Counted from the first letter of the stretch, positions 33,914-43,359 are shown. The stretch: DNA of 64,000 nucleotides from Streptomyces sp. cg36 (GCF_041080675.1 NZ_CP163520.1:2046001-2110000), one strand, 5' to 3'. Made by a program: numbers and translations. The notes: generated from the letters alone by a model not told the origin.

Positions 33914-36085
33914 ATGAACCACACGAGCACCCCGGAACTGCGCACCGCGGCCGACGCCGTCCTGGCCCGCCTCGTCGGCGACCCGACCGGAGCGGCGCGG
34001 CTGCGCGAGGACCAGTGGCGCGCCATCGAGGCGCTCGTCGCCGACCGGCGCCGGGCCCTGGTCGTCCAGCGCACCGGCTGGGGCAAGTCCGCGGTGTACT
34101 TCGTGGCGACCTCGCTGCTGCGCGAGCGCGGCAGCGGCCCCACCGTGATCGTCTCCCCGCTGCTCGCCCTGATGCGCAACCAGGTGGAGGCGGCGGCCCG
34201 CGCGGGCATCCGCGCCCGCACGATCAACTCCTCGAACACCGAGGAGTGGGAGACCGTCCAGGCCGAGGTGGCCGCGGGCGAGGTCGACGTCCTGCTGGTG
34301 AGCCCGGAGCGGCTGAACAACCCGGACTTCCGCGACGAGGTGCTGCCCAAGCTCTCCGCCGCCACCGGTCTGCTCGTGGTGGACGAGGCGCACTGCATCT
34401 CCGACTGGGGCCACGACTTCCGCCCCGACTACCGCAGGCTGCGCACCATGCTGGCCGAGCTCCCGCCGGGCGTCCCGGTCCTCGCGACGACGGCGACGGC
34501 CAACGCGCGCGTGACGGCCGACGTCGCCGAGCAGCTGGGTACGGGCGCGGGCACCGACGCGCTGGTGCTGCGCGGCCCCCTGGACCGCGAGAGCCTGAGT
34601 CTGAACGTGCTGGCGCTGCCGGACGCGGCCCACCGCCTGGCCTGGCTCGCCGACCACCTGGCCGAGCTGCCGGGCTCCGGGATCATCTACACGCTGACGG
34701 TGGCCGCCGCCGAGGAGGTCACCGCGCACCTGCGCCAGTGCGGCCACACCGTCGCCTCCTACACGGGCCGCACCGAGAACGCGGACCGCCAGCAGGCCGA
34801 GGACGACCTGCTGGCCAACCGGGTCAAGGCGCTGGTCGCCACCTCCGCGCTGGGCATGGGCTTCGACAAGCCCGACCTCGGCTTCGTGGTCCATCTGGGC
34901 TCGCCCTCCTCCCCCATCGCCTACTACCAGCAGGTGGGCCGCGCCGGGCGCGGTGTGGAGCACGCGGAGGTGCTGCTGCTGCCCGGCAAGGAGGACGAGG
35001 CGATCTGGAAGTACTTCGCGTCGGTCGCCTTCCCGCCCGAGGAGCAGGTCCGCCGCACCCTGGACGTGCTGGCCCAGGCCGGCCGCCCGCTGTCGCTGCC
35101 CGCCCTGGAGCCGCTGGTGGAGCTGCGGCGCACCCGGCTGGAGACCATGCTGAAGGTCCTCGACGTGGACGGCGCGGTCCACCGCGTCAAGGGCGGCTGG
35201 ACGTCCACGGGCGAGCCGTGGACGTACGACGCGGAGCGGTACGCGTGGGTGGCCCGCCAGCGCGAGGCGGAGCAGCAGGCGATGCGGGAGTACGCGGCGG
35301 CGACCGGCTGCCGGATGGAGTTCCTGCGCCGCCAGCTCGACGACGAGGCGGCGGCCCCGTGCGGGCGCTGCGACAACTGCGCGGGCGCCCGCTTCACCGC
35401 CGGGGTCCCCGGCGCCGCGCTGGAGGCCGCCCGGGGCGAGCTGACCCGACCCGGCGTCGAGGTCGAGCCGCGCAAGATGTGGCCGACGGGCCTGGCGGCG
35501 GTCGGCGTCGACCTCAAGGGCCGCATCCCGGCGGGCGAGCAGGCGCTGCCCGGCCGGGCGCTCGGCCGCCTCTCCGACATCGGCTGGGGCAACCGGCTGC
35601 GCCCGATGCTCGCCCCCCAGACGCCCGACGGCCCCGTTCCGGACGATGTGGTGGCCGCGGTGGTGACGGTCCTGGCGGACTGGGCCAAGGGCCCCGGCGG
35701 CTGGGCGAGCGGCGCCGCCGACGCGCCGCCGCGCCCCGCCGGCGTGGTCACGGTGGCCTCGCTGACCCGGCCCCGCCTGGTGGAGTCGCTCGGCGCCCGG
35801 ATCGCGGAGATCGGCCGCATGCCCCTGCTGGGCCGGGTGGAGTACGGGGCGCAGGCCGCCGGGAGCAGGGTGCCCGCCTCCAACAGCGCCCAGCGGGTGC
35901 GCGCGCTGCACCAGGCGTTCACGGTGCCCGAGGAGCTGGCGGCGGCGGTGCGGGAGGCGGGCGGCCCGGTGCTGCTGGTCGACGACCGCGCGGACACCGG
36001 CTGGACCCTCGCGGTGGCCGCCCGGCTGCTGCGCAGGGCGGGCGCTCAGGGAGTGTTTCCGCTGGTCCTCGCCGTACAGGGGTGA
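33914..36085 (+). CDS. RecQ-family DNA helicase with phosphoribosyltransferase-like C-terminal domain
   Basis: A 723-residue protein. The RecQ core spans residues about 20-370: motif I QRTGWGKSAVYF, motif II VVDEAHCISDWGHDFRPDY, motif III TTATANARV, and motif VI QQVGRAGRG. A zinc-binding RQC-like segment follows, with one Cys near 460 and CGRCDNC near 480. The last 60 residues contain VLLVDDRADTGWTLAVAARLL, the PRPP-binding loop of type I phosphoribosyltransferases. Motif I has Trp where canonical RecQ has Ser/Gly (TGxGKS form retained). The HRDC domain of E. coli RecQ is absent. ATG 33914 is preceded by a run of six G; a TTG at 33902 is the alternative. Confidence 0.92.
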   Translation: MNHTSTPELRTAADAVLARLVGDPTGAARLREDQWRAIEALVADRRRALVVQRTGWGKSAVYFVATSLLRERGSGPTVIVSPLLALMRNQVEAAARAGIRARTINSSNTEEWETVQAEVAAGEVDVLLVSPERLNNPDFRDEVLPKLSAATGLLVVDEAHCISDWGHDFRPDYRRLRTMLAELPPGVPVLATTATANARVTADVAEQLGTGAGTDALVLRGPLDRESLSLNVLALPDAAHRLAWLADHLAELPGSGIIYTLTVAAAEEVTAHLRQCGHTVASYTGRTENADRQQAEDDLLANRVKALVATSALGMGFDKPDLGFVVHLGSPSSPIAYYQQVGRAGRGVEHAEVLLLPGKEDEAIWKYFASVAFPPEEQVRRTLDVLAQAGRPLSLPALEPLVELRRTRLETMLKVLDVDGAVHRVKGGWTSTGEPWTYDAERYAWVARQREAEQQAMREYAAATGCRMEFLRRQLDDEAAAPCGRCDNCAGARFTAGVPGAALEAARGELTRPGVEVEPRKMWPTGLAAVGVDLKGRIPAGEQALPGRALGRLSDIGWGNRLRPMLAPQTPDGPVPDDVVAAVVTVLADWAKGPGGWASGAADAPPRPAGVVTVASLTRPRLVESLGARIAEIGRMPLLGRVEYGAQAAGSRVPASNSAQRVRALHQAFTVPEELAAAVREAGGPVLLVDDRADTGWTLAVAARLLRRAGAQGVFPLVLAVQG

Positions 36086-36310
36086 AAGGTGGGGTGCGGC
36101 CGGCGTGATGCGGGGTGCGGCTGGGCAGGGATATGAGTGCCATACCCTCCGATTCCAGTCAGCGACTCCATTTGCTCGTTGCCGCGTGCCCGTGCGCCAG
36201 CGAGAATTGGAGCCGCGCCGCCTCGGCCGTCCCCCGCACCAGGGCTCTGCCGAGCTGCGCCCTCACCCGACCCTGCCCGCACTGTGGGCGCGTATCCGGA
36301 AGGGAGGACC

Positions 36311-36949
36311 GTGACCTTCGGATTCGCTCCGTCCGCAGCCTCGGCAGGCGCGTCGTCCCTCATGTCCGCGGGCTCCGCGAACCGCCTCGGCCGGACACTG
36401 GAGCCGGCGGAGTGGGCGGCGGCGGGGATCCCGCTGCTGGGCAACCCCCGCGAAGTGGTCAGCGGGCTGCACGCCCGCCACCGTCCGGGTCCCTCGACCG
36501 CGGTGGTCGCCGTCCTGGACCACGAGGAACGGCTGGCGGCCAGCGCGTCGTTCGTGCGGCGCCCGGCCCCGGCCGACGGCTGGGAGCTGCGCAACGCGCT
36601 GCTGGCGCAGCTGCGCCGGGTGATCCCGCACGACCTGCGCCGCCGCACCCCGGTCCGCACCGCCGTCCTGCTCTACTGCCGTGACGGCGAGGAGGGTTGG
36701 ACGGAGGAGGACGGCGCCTGGATGTGGGGGCTGCGGGACGCCTGCACCCTGCACGGGCTGCGCTGCGGGGCGTACATCACGCTGACCGGGAGCGGCTGGC
36801 AGGTGCTGGGCGAGGGCCGCGGCGGCCGTCACCCCAGCTCCCGTTCGCGTCCCGGCCCGCTGGGGGGCACGGGCACCGCCCCCGAGGCGCTGCCGCTGCG
36901 CACGGCGGGCGGCACCGTGGAGGCGCTGCGCCGCACGGCGGCGCGCTAG
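36311..36949 (+). CDS. Conserved actinobacterial protein of unknown function
   Basis: A 212-residue protein whose family I do not recognise. The middle is well ordered: AVVAVLDHEERLAASASFVR suggests a beta-sheet core, and EDGAWMWGLRDACTLHGLRCGAYITLTG looks like a conserved functional segment. The C-terminal 50 residues are low-complexity Arg, Gly and Ser. The GTG at 36311 follows GGGAGG; in-frame codons upstream to 36137 lack normal codon bias. Genes on both sides serve DNA metabolism (RecQ, RNase HII), which is the only functional hint. Confidence 0.7.
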   Translation: MTFGFAPSAASAGASSLMSAGSANRLGRTLEPAEWAAAGIPLLGNPREVVSGLHARHRPGPSTAVVAVLDHEERLAASASFVRRPAPADGWELRNALLAQLRRVIPHDLRRRTPVRTAVLLYCRDGEEGWTEEDGAWMWGLRDACTLHGLRCGAYITLTGSGWQVLGEGRGGRHPSSRSRPGPLGGTGTAPEALPLRTAGGTVEALRRTAAR

Positions 36950-36999
36950 CGCGGTCGGGCGCGGCGGGCAGCACGGGGCCGCCCGCCGTACGGAGGACC

Positions 37000-37021
37000 G
37001 CGGAACGCCGGGGCGTTCCGC
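37000..37021. terminator. Palindromic hairpin between convergent genes
   Basis: GCGGAACGCC pairs with GGCGTTCCGC (10 bases, 2-base loop), abutting the stop of the minus-strand gene and 51 bases after the plus-strand gene. Confidence 0.65.
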
Positions 37022-37639
37022 TCAGACGCCCGCGCTCAGCGCCGAGTTGATCAGCTGCGGGTCGCCGCAGACGATCAGCAGCGCACCGGCGCGCTCGCGC
37101 GCCAGCGGCAGCACGGCGGCCAGGTCGTCATCGCCGCCGCCGTTGACCGCGACGACCACCACGGGCCGGGCGGCGGCACGGGCGGCCGAGGCGGCCGAGG
37201 CGTAGAAGACGTCGTCGCGGGCGTCGTGCTGGGCCCAGTAGGCGGCTTCGCCGAAGGACAGCTCGTGCGCCGCCCACGGGTGCTGCTCGCCGGTGGTCAG
37301 GACCAGGACCTCGCCCGGCGCGCGGCCGGTGTCGAGCAGCAGGTCCACGGCCTCGCCGGCGGCGTCGAGCGCGCCGTCGGCCGGGGCCGGGATCAGCTGG
37401 ACCTGCGGCCCGGAGACGGTCTCCGGGAGGGGTGCCTGGGGCTGCGCGGCGCCGTGGGCGCGCTGCGCGGGGGGCGTGGGCCGGGCGGGACCGGGACCCG
37501 GACGGCCGGGGCGCGGTGCGGCCGCGGTACGCGGACCAGGAACGGGACGGGGGGTCGGCGCGGTGCGGCCGGCGGCCGGAGTGACGCGGGGACCCTGGGC
37601 GCTCTCGTGAATCTGAGGCTCCTCGGGGATGAGAGGCAT
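37022..37639 (-). CDS. Hypothetical protein with proline-rich N-terminus
   Basis: A 205-residue protein with two parts. Residues about 1-75 are Pro, Arg, Gly and Ala low complexity. Residues about 78-205 form an ordered domain: VDLLLDTGRAPGEVLVLTTG, HDARDDVFYASAA, ARPVVVVAVNG and GALLIVCGDPQLI. The ordered part resembles in rhythm the last RecA-like lobe of SF1 helicases, but no helicase motif is complete, so I leave the function open. The ATG at 37639 was chosen over a GTG at 37678; neither has a strong ribosome site. Confidence 0.65.
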   Translation of the reverse strand: MPLIPEEPQIHESAQGPRVTPAAGRTAPTPRPVPGPRTAAAPRPGRPGPGPARPTPPAQRAHGAAQPQAPLPETVSGPQVQLIPAPADGALDAAGEAVDLLLDTGRAPGEVLVLTTGEQHPWAAHELSFGEAAYWAQHDARDDVFYASAASAARAAARPVVVVAVNGGGDDDLAAVLPLARERAGALLIVCGDPQLINSALSAGV

Positions 37640-37744
37640 GGGTAAAGGTCTATCAAACGCCGGTGAAGGGGGCACCACCGGGTGGGCACAAAAGTGCGAT
37701 CGGGGCGGAGTCTCCCCGTAAAGGGCGGGGAAAGTCCAGGGATT

Positions 37745-38455
37745 TCAGAAGTCGAAGCCGAGCTGGCCCCCGCTTTCCAGCGCGGCCGAGGCCGCGGAGA
37801 CGCGGACCTTCTTCAAGTGCCGCCAGCGCGGCAGCGCGTCGAGGTACGACCAGGAGAGCCGGTGGTACGGGGTGGGACCCCGCTCGGCCAGCGCTTCCTT
37901 GTGCGTGGGCGAGGGGTACCCGGCGTTGTCGGCGAAGCCGAACACCTCGTACTCCCCCGCCGGTCCCCCGAGTTCGGCCATCATCGTGTCGCGGCGCACC
38001 TTGGCGATCACCGAGGCCGCCGCGACCGCGATGCAGGACTGGTCCCCCTTGATGACGGTGCGCACCCGCCACGGCTCACCGAGGTAGTCGTGCTTGCCGT
38101 CGAGGATCACCGCCTCCGGGCGCACCGGAAGCGCGTCCAGCGCGCGGGTGGCGGCGAGACGGAGCGCGGCGGTCATTCCGAGCTCGTCGATCTCCTGCGG
38201 GGAGGAGTGTCCCAGCGCGTACGCCGTGACCCAGGTCTCCAGCCGCGCGGCCAGTTCGAGGCGGCGCCTCGGGGTGATCAGCTTGGAGTCGGTCAGGCCC
38301 TCGGGCGGGCGGCGCAGTCCGGTGATCGCGGCGCACACCGTGACGGGACCGGCCCACGCCCCGCGTCCGACCTCGTCGACACCGGCGATGATCTTGTAAC
38401 CGGTGGTGGCGCGGAGCGAGCGCTCGACGGTGTGGGTGGGTGGTTCGTACGGCAT
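37745..38455 (-). CDS. rnhB: Ribonuclease HII
   Basis: A 236-residue RNase HII, which nicks RNA embedded in [19 protein letters not shown] carries the Asp-Glu metal pair, LTDSK the DSKxL-type motif, and the third Asp lies in [10 protein letters not shown]; the fourth acidic residue is expected at VIKGDQ. It is slightly longer than typical because of a C-terminal tail ending in GGQLGFDF. It forms part of the conserved chromosomal segment with the helicase genes. Confidence 0.94.
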   Translation of the reverse strand: MPYEPPTHTVERSLRATTGYKIIAGVDEVGRGAWAGPVTVCAAITGLRRPPEGLTDSKLITPRRRLELAARLETWVTAYALGHSSPQEIDELGMTAALRLAATRALDALPVRPEAVILDGKHDYLGEPWRVRTVIKGDQSCIAVAAASVIAKVRRDTMMAELGGPAGEYEVFGFADNAGYPSPTHKEALAERGPTPYHRLSWSYLDALPRWRHLKKVRVSAASAALESGGQLGFDF

Positions 38456-38506
38456 GGCGCCAGCAAGGTTACGCCGCCGCGGGCGCCGATGACACCCCGG
38501 GCCGCC

Positions 38507-39130
38507 TCAGCCGGTGGCCGGGCGCAGCAGCGGCACCATGACCTGGTCGATCAGCTCCGCGATCTCCTCGTCGGACCATTCGCTGCCGCGCACCTTGGCG
38601 CGGAACATCATCAGCCCCGGAATCACGTCGAAGATCACCTCCGCGGTGGCGTCGGGCCGCACCTCGCCCCGCTCGGTCCCCCGCCGCACCGCCTCCCGGA
38701 AGACCCGCTGGGCGGGTTCGACCAGGCGCCGCAGCACCATGCCGTGGAACCGCTCGGCACTGGCGGCGTCGCACTCGTAAAGCACCGAGCGCAGCGCGAA
38801 GCCCGCCCGCGAGTACATCGCCTCCCGCACCCGCAGACAGAGCTGGTAGAGGTCCTCGCGCACCGATCCGTGGTCGGCCGGGTCCAGCTCCGGCAGGCCC
38901 GAGCGCAGGGCGTCGGCGACCAGCTCCTCCTTGGAGGGCCAGCGCCGGTAGACCGCGGCCTTCCCGGTCTGGGCGAGGGCCGCGACGCCCTCCATGGTCA
39001 GGGCGTTCCAGCCGACCGTGCTGAGCTGCTCCAGCGCCGCGTCGAGGATCGCCCGCTCCAGGACGGGTCCCCGGCGGCGCGGCGCGACGCGGGGGGCCTC
39101 GCCGACGGCGGTCCAGCGCGAAGTGGCCAT
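38507..39130 (-). CDS. TetR-family repressor of the adjacent exporter
   Basis: A 207-residue TetR regulator. The helix-turn-helix lies at residues about 25-70 (LDAALEQLSTVGWNALTMEG, QTGKAAVYRRWPSKEEL), followed by a TetR_C-type ligand domain. The ATG at 39130 has GGAGAAGA upstream; in-frame codons beyond it cross the operator and are noncoding. It is divergent from a drug-exporter gene with a 216-base gap holding a clear palindrome, so it is very likely the exporter's repressor and its own. Confidence 0.92.
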   Translation of the reverse strand: MATSRWTAVGEAPRVAPRRRGPVLERAILDAALEQLSTVGWNALTMEGVAALAQTGKAAVYRRWPSKEELVADALRSGLPELDPADHGSVREDLYQLCLRVREAMYSRAGFALRSVLYECDAASAERFHGMVLRRLVEPAQRVFREAVRRGTERGEVRPDATAEVIFDVIPGLMMFRAKVRGSEWSDEEIAELIDQVMVPLLRPATG

Positions 39131-39260
39131 CGTCTTCTCTCCGTTGGGGACGGTTGCCTCCCCATGGTGGTCGGCGCCCGGCCGTTTGACCAGGCACGCC
39201 ATGCCGGACACCGCGCCGCGGCGGCCCCGGACGCGGGGTCCGCCCAGCTCCAACTCCCTT

Positions 39261-39280
39261 AGTGAACGCTTGTGTTCACT
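39261..39280. promoter_or_regulatory. Operator palindrome of the TetR/exporter pair
   Basis: AGTGAAC and GTTCACT are perfect inverted halves around a 6-base centre, in the gap between the divergent repressor and exporter genes. Confidence 0.75.
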
Positions 39281-39303
39281 CTTTTCCCCTCGCTACTGTC
39301 GTT

Positions 39304-39323
39304 AGTGAACGGCGGCGTTTCCT
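39304..39323. promoter_or_regulatory. Second, weaker operator copy
   Basis: AGTGAAC recurs 43 bases downstream of the first site, with the same 6-base centre and an imperfect right half GTTTCCT. It lies between the first operator and the exporter start. Confidence 0.5.
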
Positions 39324-39346
39324 ATCACCCCTCAAGGGGACCATCC

Positions 39347-40906
39347 ATGACGTCAGACCAGATAGACGCGGAACCCGGCACCGACGCTTCCGAGTCCGCC
39401 ATCCCCCGCCCGGACCGCCCGGGCATCGCCCTCGCGGTCATCGCGATGTGCCAGCTGATGGTGGTCCTGGACGCGACGATCGTGAACATCGCGCTCCCCC
39501 ACATCCAGACCTCCCTGGGCTTCTCCACCAGCGATCTGACCTGGGTCATCAACGCCTACGCGCTGACCTTCGGCGGGCTGCTCCTGCTCGGCGGCCGGGC
39601 CGGCGACCTGCTGGGCCGGCGCCGGATGTTCATCACCGGCATCCTCGTCTTCACCCTCGCCTCGCTGCTCGGCGGCTTCGCCCAGGAGCCCTGGCAACTG
39701 CTCGCCGCCCGCGCCCTCCAGGGCATCGGCGGCGCCATCGCCTCCCCCACCTCGCTCGCGCTGATCGCCACCACGTTCCCCGAAGGCCCCGAACGCAACC
39801 GGGCGTTCGGCGTCTTCTCGGCCGTCTCGGCGGGCGGCGGCGCCATCGGCCTGATCGCGGGCGGCATGCTCACCGACTGGCTCAATTGGCGCTGGGTGCT
39901 CTTCGTCAACGTCCCCATCGGCGTGGTGATCGCGGCCCTGGCGCCCCGCTACATCCGCGAGTCCCGGCGCCACTCGGGCACCTTCGACCTGGCCGGGGCG
40001 TTCACCTCCACCGGCGGGATGGCCGCGCTGGTCTACGGGTTCATCCGGGCCGCCAGCGACGGCTGGCGCGACGCGCTGACGCTCTGTTCGTTCGGCGCGG
40101 CCGTCGTCCTGCTGCTGGCCTTCGTGGCGGTGGAGCGGCGCTCGGCGCAGCCCATCACCCCGCTGCGGATGTTCGCCGACCGCAACCGCTCCGGCACGTA
40201 CGTGATCATGCTGAGCCTGGCCGCCGCGATGTTCGGGATGTTCTTCTTCATCGTGCTGTTCGTGCAGAACGTGCTGCACTACAGCCCGGTCAAGGCGGGC
40301 GTGGCCTTCTTCCCCTCGACGCTCGCCATCGTCCTGGCGGCCGGGCTCGCCACCACCCTGCTGCCCCGGATCGGGCCCAAGCCGATCGTGGTCACCGGCT
40401 CGCTGATCACCGCGGGCGCCATGGCCTGGCTGACCCTGATCGACCCGGACAGCACCTACCTCGGCGGGATCATCGGCCCGCTGCTGCTGTTCGGCTTCGG
40501 GATGGGCCTCAACTTCGTCACCCTCACCCTCACCGCGGTCTCCGGCATCGCCGAGAACGAGTCCGGCGCCGCCTCCGGGCTGCTCAACACCACCCAGCAG
40601 GTCGGCGGCGCGCTCGGCCTGTCCATCTTGACCACGGTCTTCGGCACGGCCAGCCGCAACGAGGGAAAGACGCAGGTCAAGGACTTCCTGGCGCATGGAT
40701 CGCCCGAGCAGAAGGCGGTGTTCGCCAAGACGCACCAGCTGCCCGCGCCCTGGAGCGACGAGGTGCTCGCCCACGGCATCGGCACCGCGTTCATCGCCGC
40801 CGTCGCCCTGGTGTCACTGGCCGCGCTGGTCGCCCTCTTCGTCATCCAGGTCCGCAGGAGCGATCTGGAGGCGCTGAGCGGGAAGACCGGCGTCCCGGCG
40901 GGCTGA
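39347..40906 (+). CDS. MFS multidrug exporter (DHA2, EmrB/QacA type)
   Basis: A 519-residue exporter with about 14 membrane helices. LDATIVNIALPHIQ is the helix-1 signature of the DHA2 family, GGRAGDLLGRRRMF is motif A, LLAARALQGIGGAIASPTSL motif B, and GGAIGLIAGGML motif C. The ATG at 39347 follows AAGGGGA. It is controlled by the divergent TetR gene and operators. The drug or metabolite exported cannot be predicted. It is well outside the polyketide locus. Confidence 0.94.
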   Translation: MTSDQIDAEPGTDASESAIPRPDRPGIALAVIAMCQLMVVLDATIVNIALPHIQTSLGFSTSDLTWVINAYALTFGGLLLLGGRAGDLLGRRRMFITGILVFTLASLLGGFAQEPWQLLAARALQGIGGAIASPTSLALIATTFPEGPERNRAFGVFSAVSAGGGAIGLIAGGMLTDWLNWRWVLFVNVPIGVVIAALAPRYIRESRRHSGTFDLAGAFTSTGGMAALVYGFIRAASDGWRDALTLCSFGAAVVLLLAFVAVERRSAQPITPLRMFADRNRSGTYVIMLSLAAAMFGMFFFIVLFVQNVLHYSPVKAGVAFFPSTLAIVLAAGLATTLLPRIGPKPIVVTGSLITAGAMAWLTLIDPDSTYLGGIIGPLLLFGFGMGLNFVTLTLTAVSGIAENESGAASGLLNTTQQVGGALGLSILTTVFGTASRNEGKTQVKDFLAHGSPEQKAVFAKTHQLPAPWSDEVLAHGIGTAFIAAVALVSLAALVALFVIQVRRSDLEALSGKTGVPAG

Positions 40907-40931
40907 CCCCCGCCACAGCGGCCCGGCGTGC

Positions 40932-40966
40932 CCCGTGTGCCCGGCGCTCCCCGCCGGGCACACGGG
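40932..40966. terminator. Terminator between exporter and convergent glycohydrolase
   Basis: CCCGTGTGCCCGGCG pairs perfectly with CGCCGGGCACACGGG (15 bases, CTCCC loop), 26 bases past the exporter stop. Confidence 0.85.
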
Positions 40967-40972
40967 CGGGCC

Positions 40973-41884
40973 TCAGCCCGTGGCCCGCTCCGGCACCCAG
41001 CCGGGCAGCTCCTCGGTCCGCTCCAGCCAGCCGGCCGGGGGCGCCCCGGCCTTCCCGGCCGCGACCACCCCGCCGACGATCGCGCAGGTGGTGTCCACGT
41101 CACCGCCCGCCTGCGCGGTCGTCCAGAACGCCCGCTCGTAGTCGCCGAGCGAGCGCGCCGCCGACCACAGCGCGAACGGCACGGTGTCATGGGCGCTGGT
41201 CCGCCGCCCGCAGCCCAGCACCGCGGCCACCGTGCCCGCGTCCGCGTAGTCCAGCATGTCCCGGGCCCGGCGCAGCCCCGCGCCGACCGCGCTGCGCGGC
41301 ACCAGCGCCACCACCCCGTCCAGCAGCTCCGCCGGGGCGGGCGGGCCGCTGGGCGCCGCGGCCAGCGCGGCGGCGGCGGCCACGGCCATGGCGCCCACCA
41401 CGGCCTCGCGGTGCTGGTGGGTGGTGTACGAGGAGATCTCGGCCTGGTGGGTGGCCTGCTCCGGGTCGTCGGCGTACCAGGCGCCGAGCGGCGCGATCCG
41501 CATCGCGGAGCCGTTGCCCCAGGAGCCCTGGCCGTTGAAGAGCGCGGCGGCCAGCTCCCGCCAGTCGCCGCCCTCCCGGATCAGCCGCAGCATCCGGTTG
41601 ACGGCCGGGCCGTACCCCCGGTCGAAGTCGTGGTGCTCGGCGAAGGACCGGGCGAGCAGGTCCTGGTCGATCCGGCCGCTGCCGGCCAGCACGGCCAGGA
41701 CCGAGCAGGCCATCTCGGTGTCGTCGGTCCACTGCCAGGGCCCGTCGGGCAGCTCGCGCCGTTTGAGCAGCGGATAGTTGTCGGGGACGAAGAACTGGGA
41801 GCCCAGGGCGTCTCCCACGGACAGCCCGCGAAGGCTGGCCAGCGCGCGTTCGAAGCGGGCTTCGGATGTGGAGTCAGCGGTCAT
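40973..41884 (-). CDS. ADP-ribosylglycohydrolase family protein
   Basis: A 303-residue DraG/ARH-like hydrolase. GLSVGDALGSQF and WTDDTEMACSV carry the first metal-binding acids, and GGDVDTTCAIVGG near residue 265 the last; together they form the dinuclear metal site. These enzymes remove ADP-ribose from proteins, nucleic acids or small molecules. It is followed by a histidine phosphatase gene only 12 bases away in the same direction, so the two may be coexpressed. The target is unknown. Confidence 0.93.
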   Translation of the reverse strand: MTADSTSEARFERALASLRGLSVGDALGSQFFVPDNYPLLKRRELPDGPWQWTDDTEMACSVLAVLAGSGRIDQDLLARSFAEHHDFDRGYGPAVNRMLRLIREGGDWRELAAALFNGQGSWGNGSAMRIAPLGAWYADDPEQATHQAEISSYTTHQHREAVVGAMAVAAAAALAAAPSGPPAPAELLDGVVALVPRSAVGAGLRRARDMLDYADAGTVAAVLGCGRRTSAHDTVPFALWSAARSLGDYERAFWTTAQAGGDVDTTCAIVGGVVAAGKAGAPPAGWLERTEELPGWVPERATG

Positions 41885-41896
41885 CGCACACCCACT

Positions 41897-42556
41897 CTAA
41901 CCGGTGATCCCGTACGGCTCGGGAACGCGCCACCGCGCGAACTCCCGGTCCAGCGTGTACCGCCCGTCCGCGCCGAGCAGCAGGGTGCGGGTCTCCGCGT
42001 TGCCGGGGTTGGACAGCGACTCGAAGTCCGCCACCGTCCAGTGGAACCAGCGCATGCAGAACAGCCGCATGGTCAGGCCGTGCGTGACGAGCAGGACGTT
42101 CGGCGGGTGGTCGGGGGCCTCGAAGCTGCGGTACAGGCTCTCCAGGAACGAGCCCACCCGGTCGTACACGTCCGCCCCCGACTCGCCCTGGGCGAAGCGG
42201 TAGAAGAAGTGCCCGTAGGCGTCCCGGTACGCCTTCTGCAGGCGTACGTCCTCGCGGTCCTGCCAGTTGCCCCAGTCCTGCTCGCGCAGCCGGGGCTCCT
42301 CCCGCACGCGCACCAGCTCCGGATCGAGGCCGAACGCCCGGAACGTCTCGTGGGTGCGCCGGTAGGGCGAGACGTAGACGCTGACCCGCTCGCGCCCGAA
42401 CGTCTCGCGCAGCAGCCCACCGGTGGCCCGGGCCTGGGCCAGCCCGGTCTCGGTCAGCCGCAGCGCGTGGTCGGGCTCGCGCTCGTACACGGTGTCATCG
42501 GCGTTCCCCTCCGACTCGCCGTGCCGGACGAGGACGATGCGACGCGGTCTTGCCAT
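41897..42556 (-). CDS. Histidine phosphatase (phosphoglycerate-mutase-like)
   Basis: A 219-residue enzyme of the histidine phosphatase superfamily. LVRHGESEGNAD holds the nucleophilic His. Arg in SPYRRTHET, the proton-donor region EEPRLREQDWGNWQ, and the second His in LLVTHGLTMR complete the site. The substrate range of such proteins is broad. The ATG at 42556 is preferred over 42562. Confidence 0.92.
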   Translation of the reverse strand: MARPRRIVLVRHGESEGNADDTVYEREPDHALRLTETGLAQARATGGLLRETFGRERVSVYVSPYRRTHETFRAFGLDPELVRVREEPRLREQDWGNWQDREDVRLQKAYRDAYGHFFYRFAQGESGADVYDRVGSFLESLYRSFEAPDHPPNVLLVTHGLTMRLFCMRWFHWTVADFESLSNPGNAETRTLLLGADGRYTLDREFARWRVPEPYGITG

Positions 42557-42630
42557 GCACAAACCCTAGATCGTCGCGCCCGCGTTCGAGTGGCCGAGAG
42601 GCCGCCATCCGGCGTAGCGCCGCCGCCGGG

Positions 42631-43236
42631 TCAGACCGTCCAGCTGGGGTTGAGGTCGACCACGGCCCCGGTCAGCGCCGCCACGTCGGACTCCGTACGG
42701 GCGCGCAGCGCGAGCCGCTCCACCCGGTCGGCCCGGTACTTGCCGTGCTCGGCGGCCGACTGCCACATCGACAGGACCAGGAACTCGTCGCCCGGCGCCT
42801 CCCCGAACACCCCGCGCAGCATCCCGGGCGAACCGGCCATCGCCGGGTTCCAGATCCGCTCCTGCGCCAGCGCGAAGTGCTCGACCCGGTCGGGATGGAC
42901 CCGGCAGTGCGCGACCCGCACCACGTCGGCGTCGGTGAAGCGGGGCTGGAAGCCGGTCTTCACGTCGAAGCGGTGGTCGAAGAGGTGCGATCGGGGGTTC
43001 TTGTAGGTGCCCGTCTGGGCGGCGGCGAGCCGGTCGTGGGCGCGCGCCATGAAGGAGTCGTAGAAGGCCCGGCTCTCCCAGAACGTGAAGACGTGCGCGA
43101 TGTCCGGGCGCCCCCGGCTCCATCCGCCGCCCTGGCCCCGGAACCCCGGCTCCCCCAGCAGCCCCGCCCATTTCCGCTGTCCCCGGTCGAAGCCGGGGCG
43201 GTCGACCACCGTGCAGCGAATCCACTTGACCAGCAC
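42631..43236 (-). CDS. YdbC/DUF4937-like protein
   Basis: A 201-residue protein beginning VLVKWIRCTV. It has the HVFTFWESRAFYDSFMARAHDR segment (given here in part, residues about 50-72) and a second ferredoxin-like half ending in LSMWQSAAEHGKYRADRVE. The two halves look like tandem dimeric alpha-beta-barrel (ABM-like) folds. I recall this family as DUF4937. The GTG start at 43236 is supported by the family's conserved N-terminus. The role is unknown; it has no evident tie to the PKS oxygenases although the fold is related. Confidence 0.75.
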   Translation of the reverse strand: MLVKWIRCTVVDRPGFDRGQRKWAGLLGEPGFRGQGGGWSRGRPDIAHVFTFWESRAFYDSFMARAHDRLAAAQTGTYKNPRSHLFDHRFDVKTGFQPRFTDADVVRVAHCRVHPDRVEHFALAQERIWNPAMAGSPGMLRGVFGEAPGDEFLVLSMWQSAAEHGKYRADRVERLALRARTESDVAALTGAVVDLNPSWTV

Positions 43237-43359
43237 CGCGCCATCGTACGGCCCGGACCACCGGCCCCGGCCCCACTCCGGCGGACCGGTCCGCCTCGCG
43301 CGCGTGGCAGCATGGTCGGTGAGGGCTCGCAACGGGCAGTCACGGGGAGGGGTTTGGCG

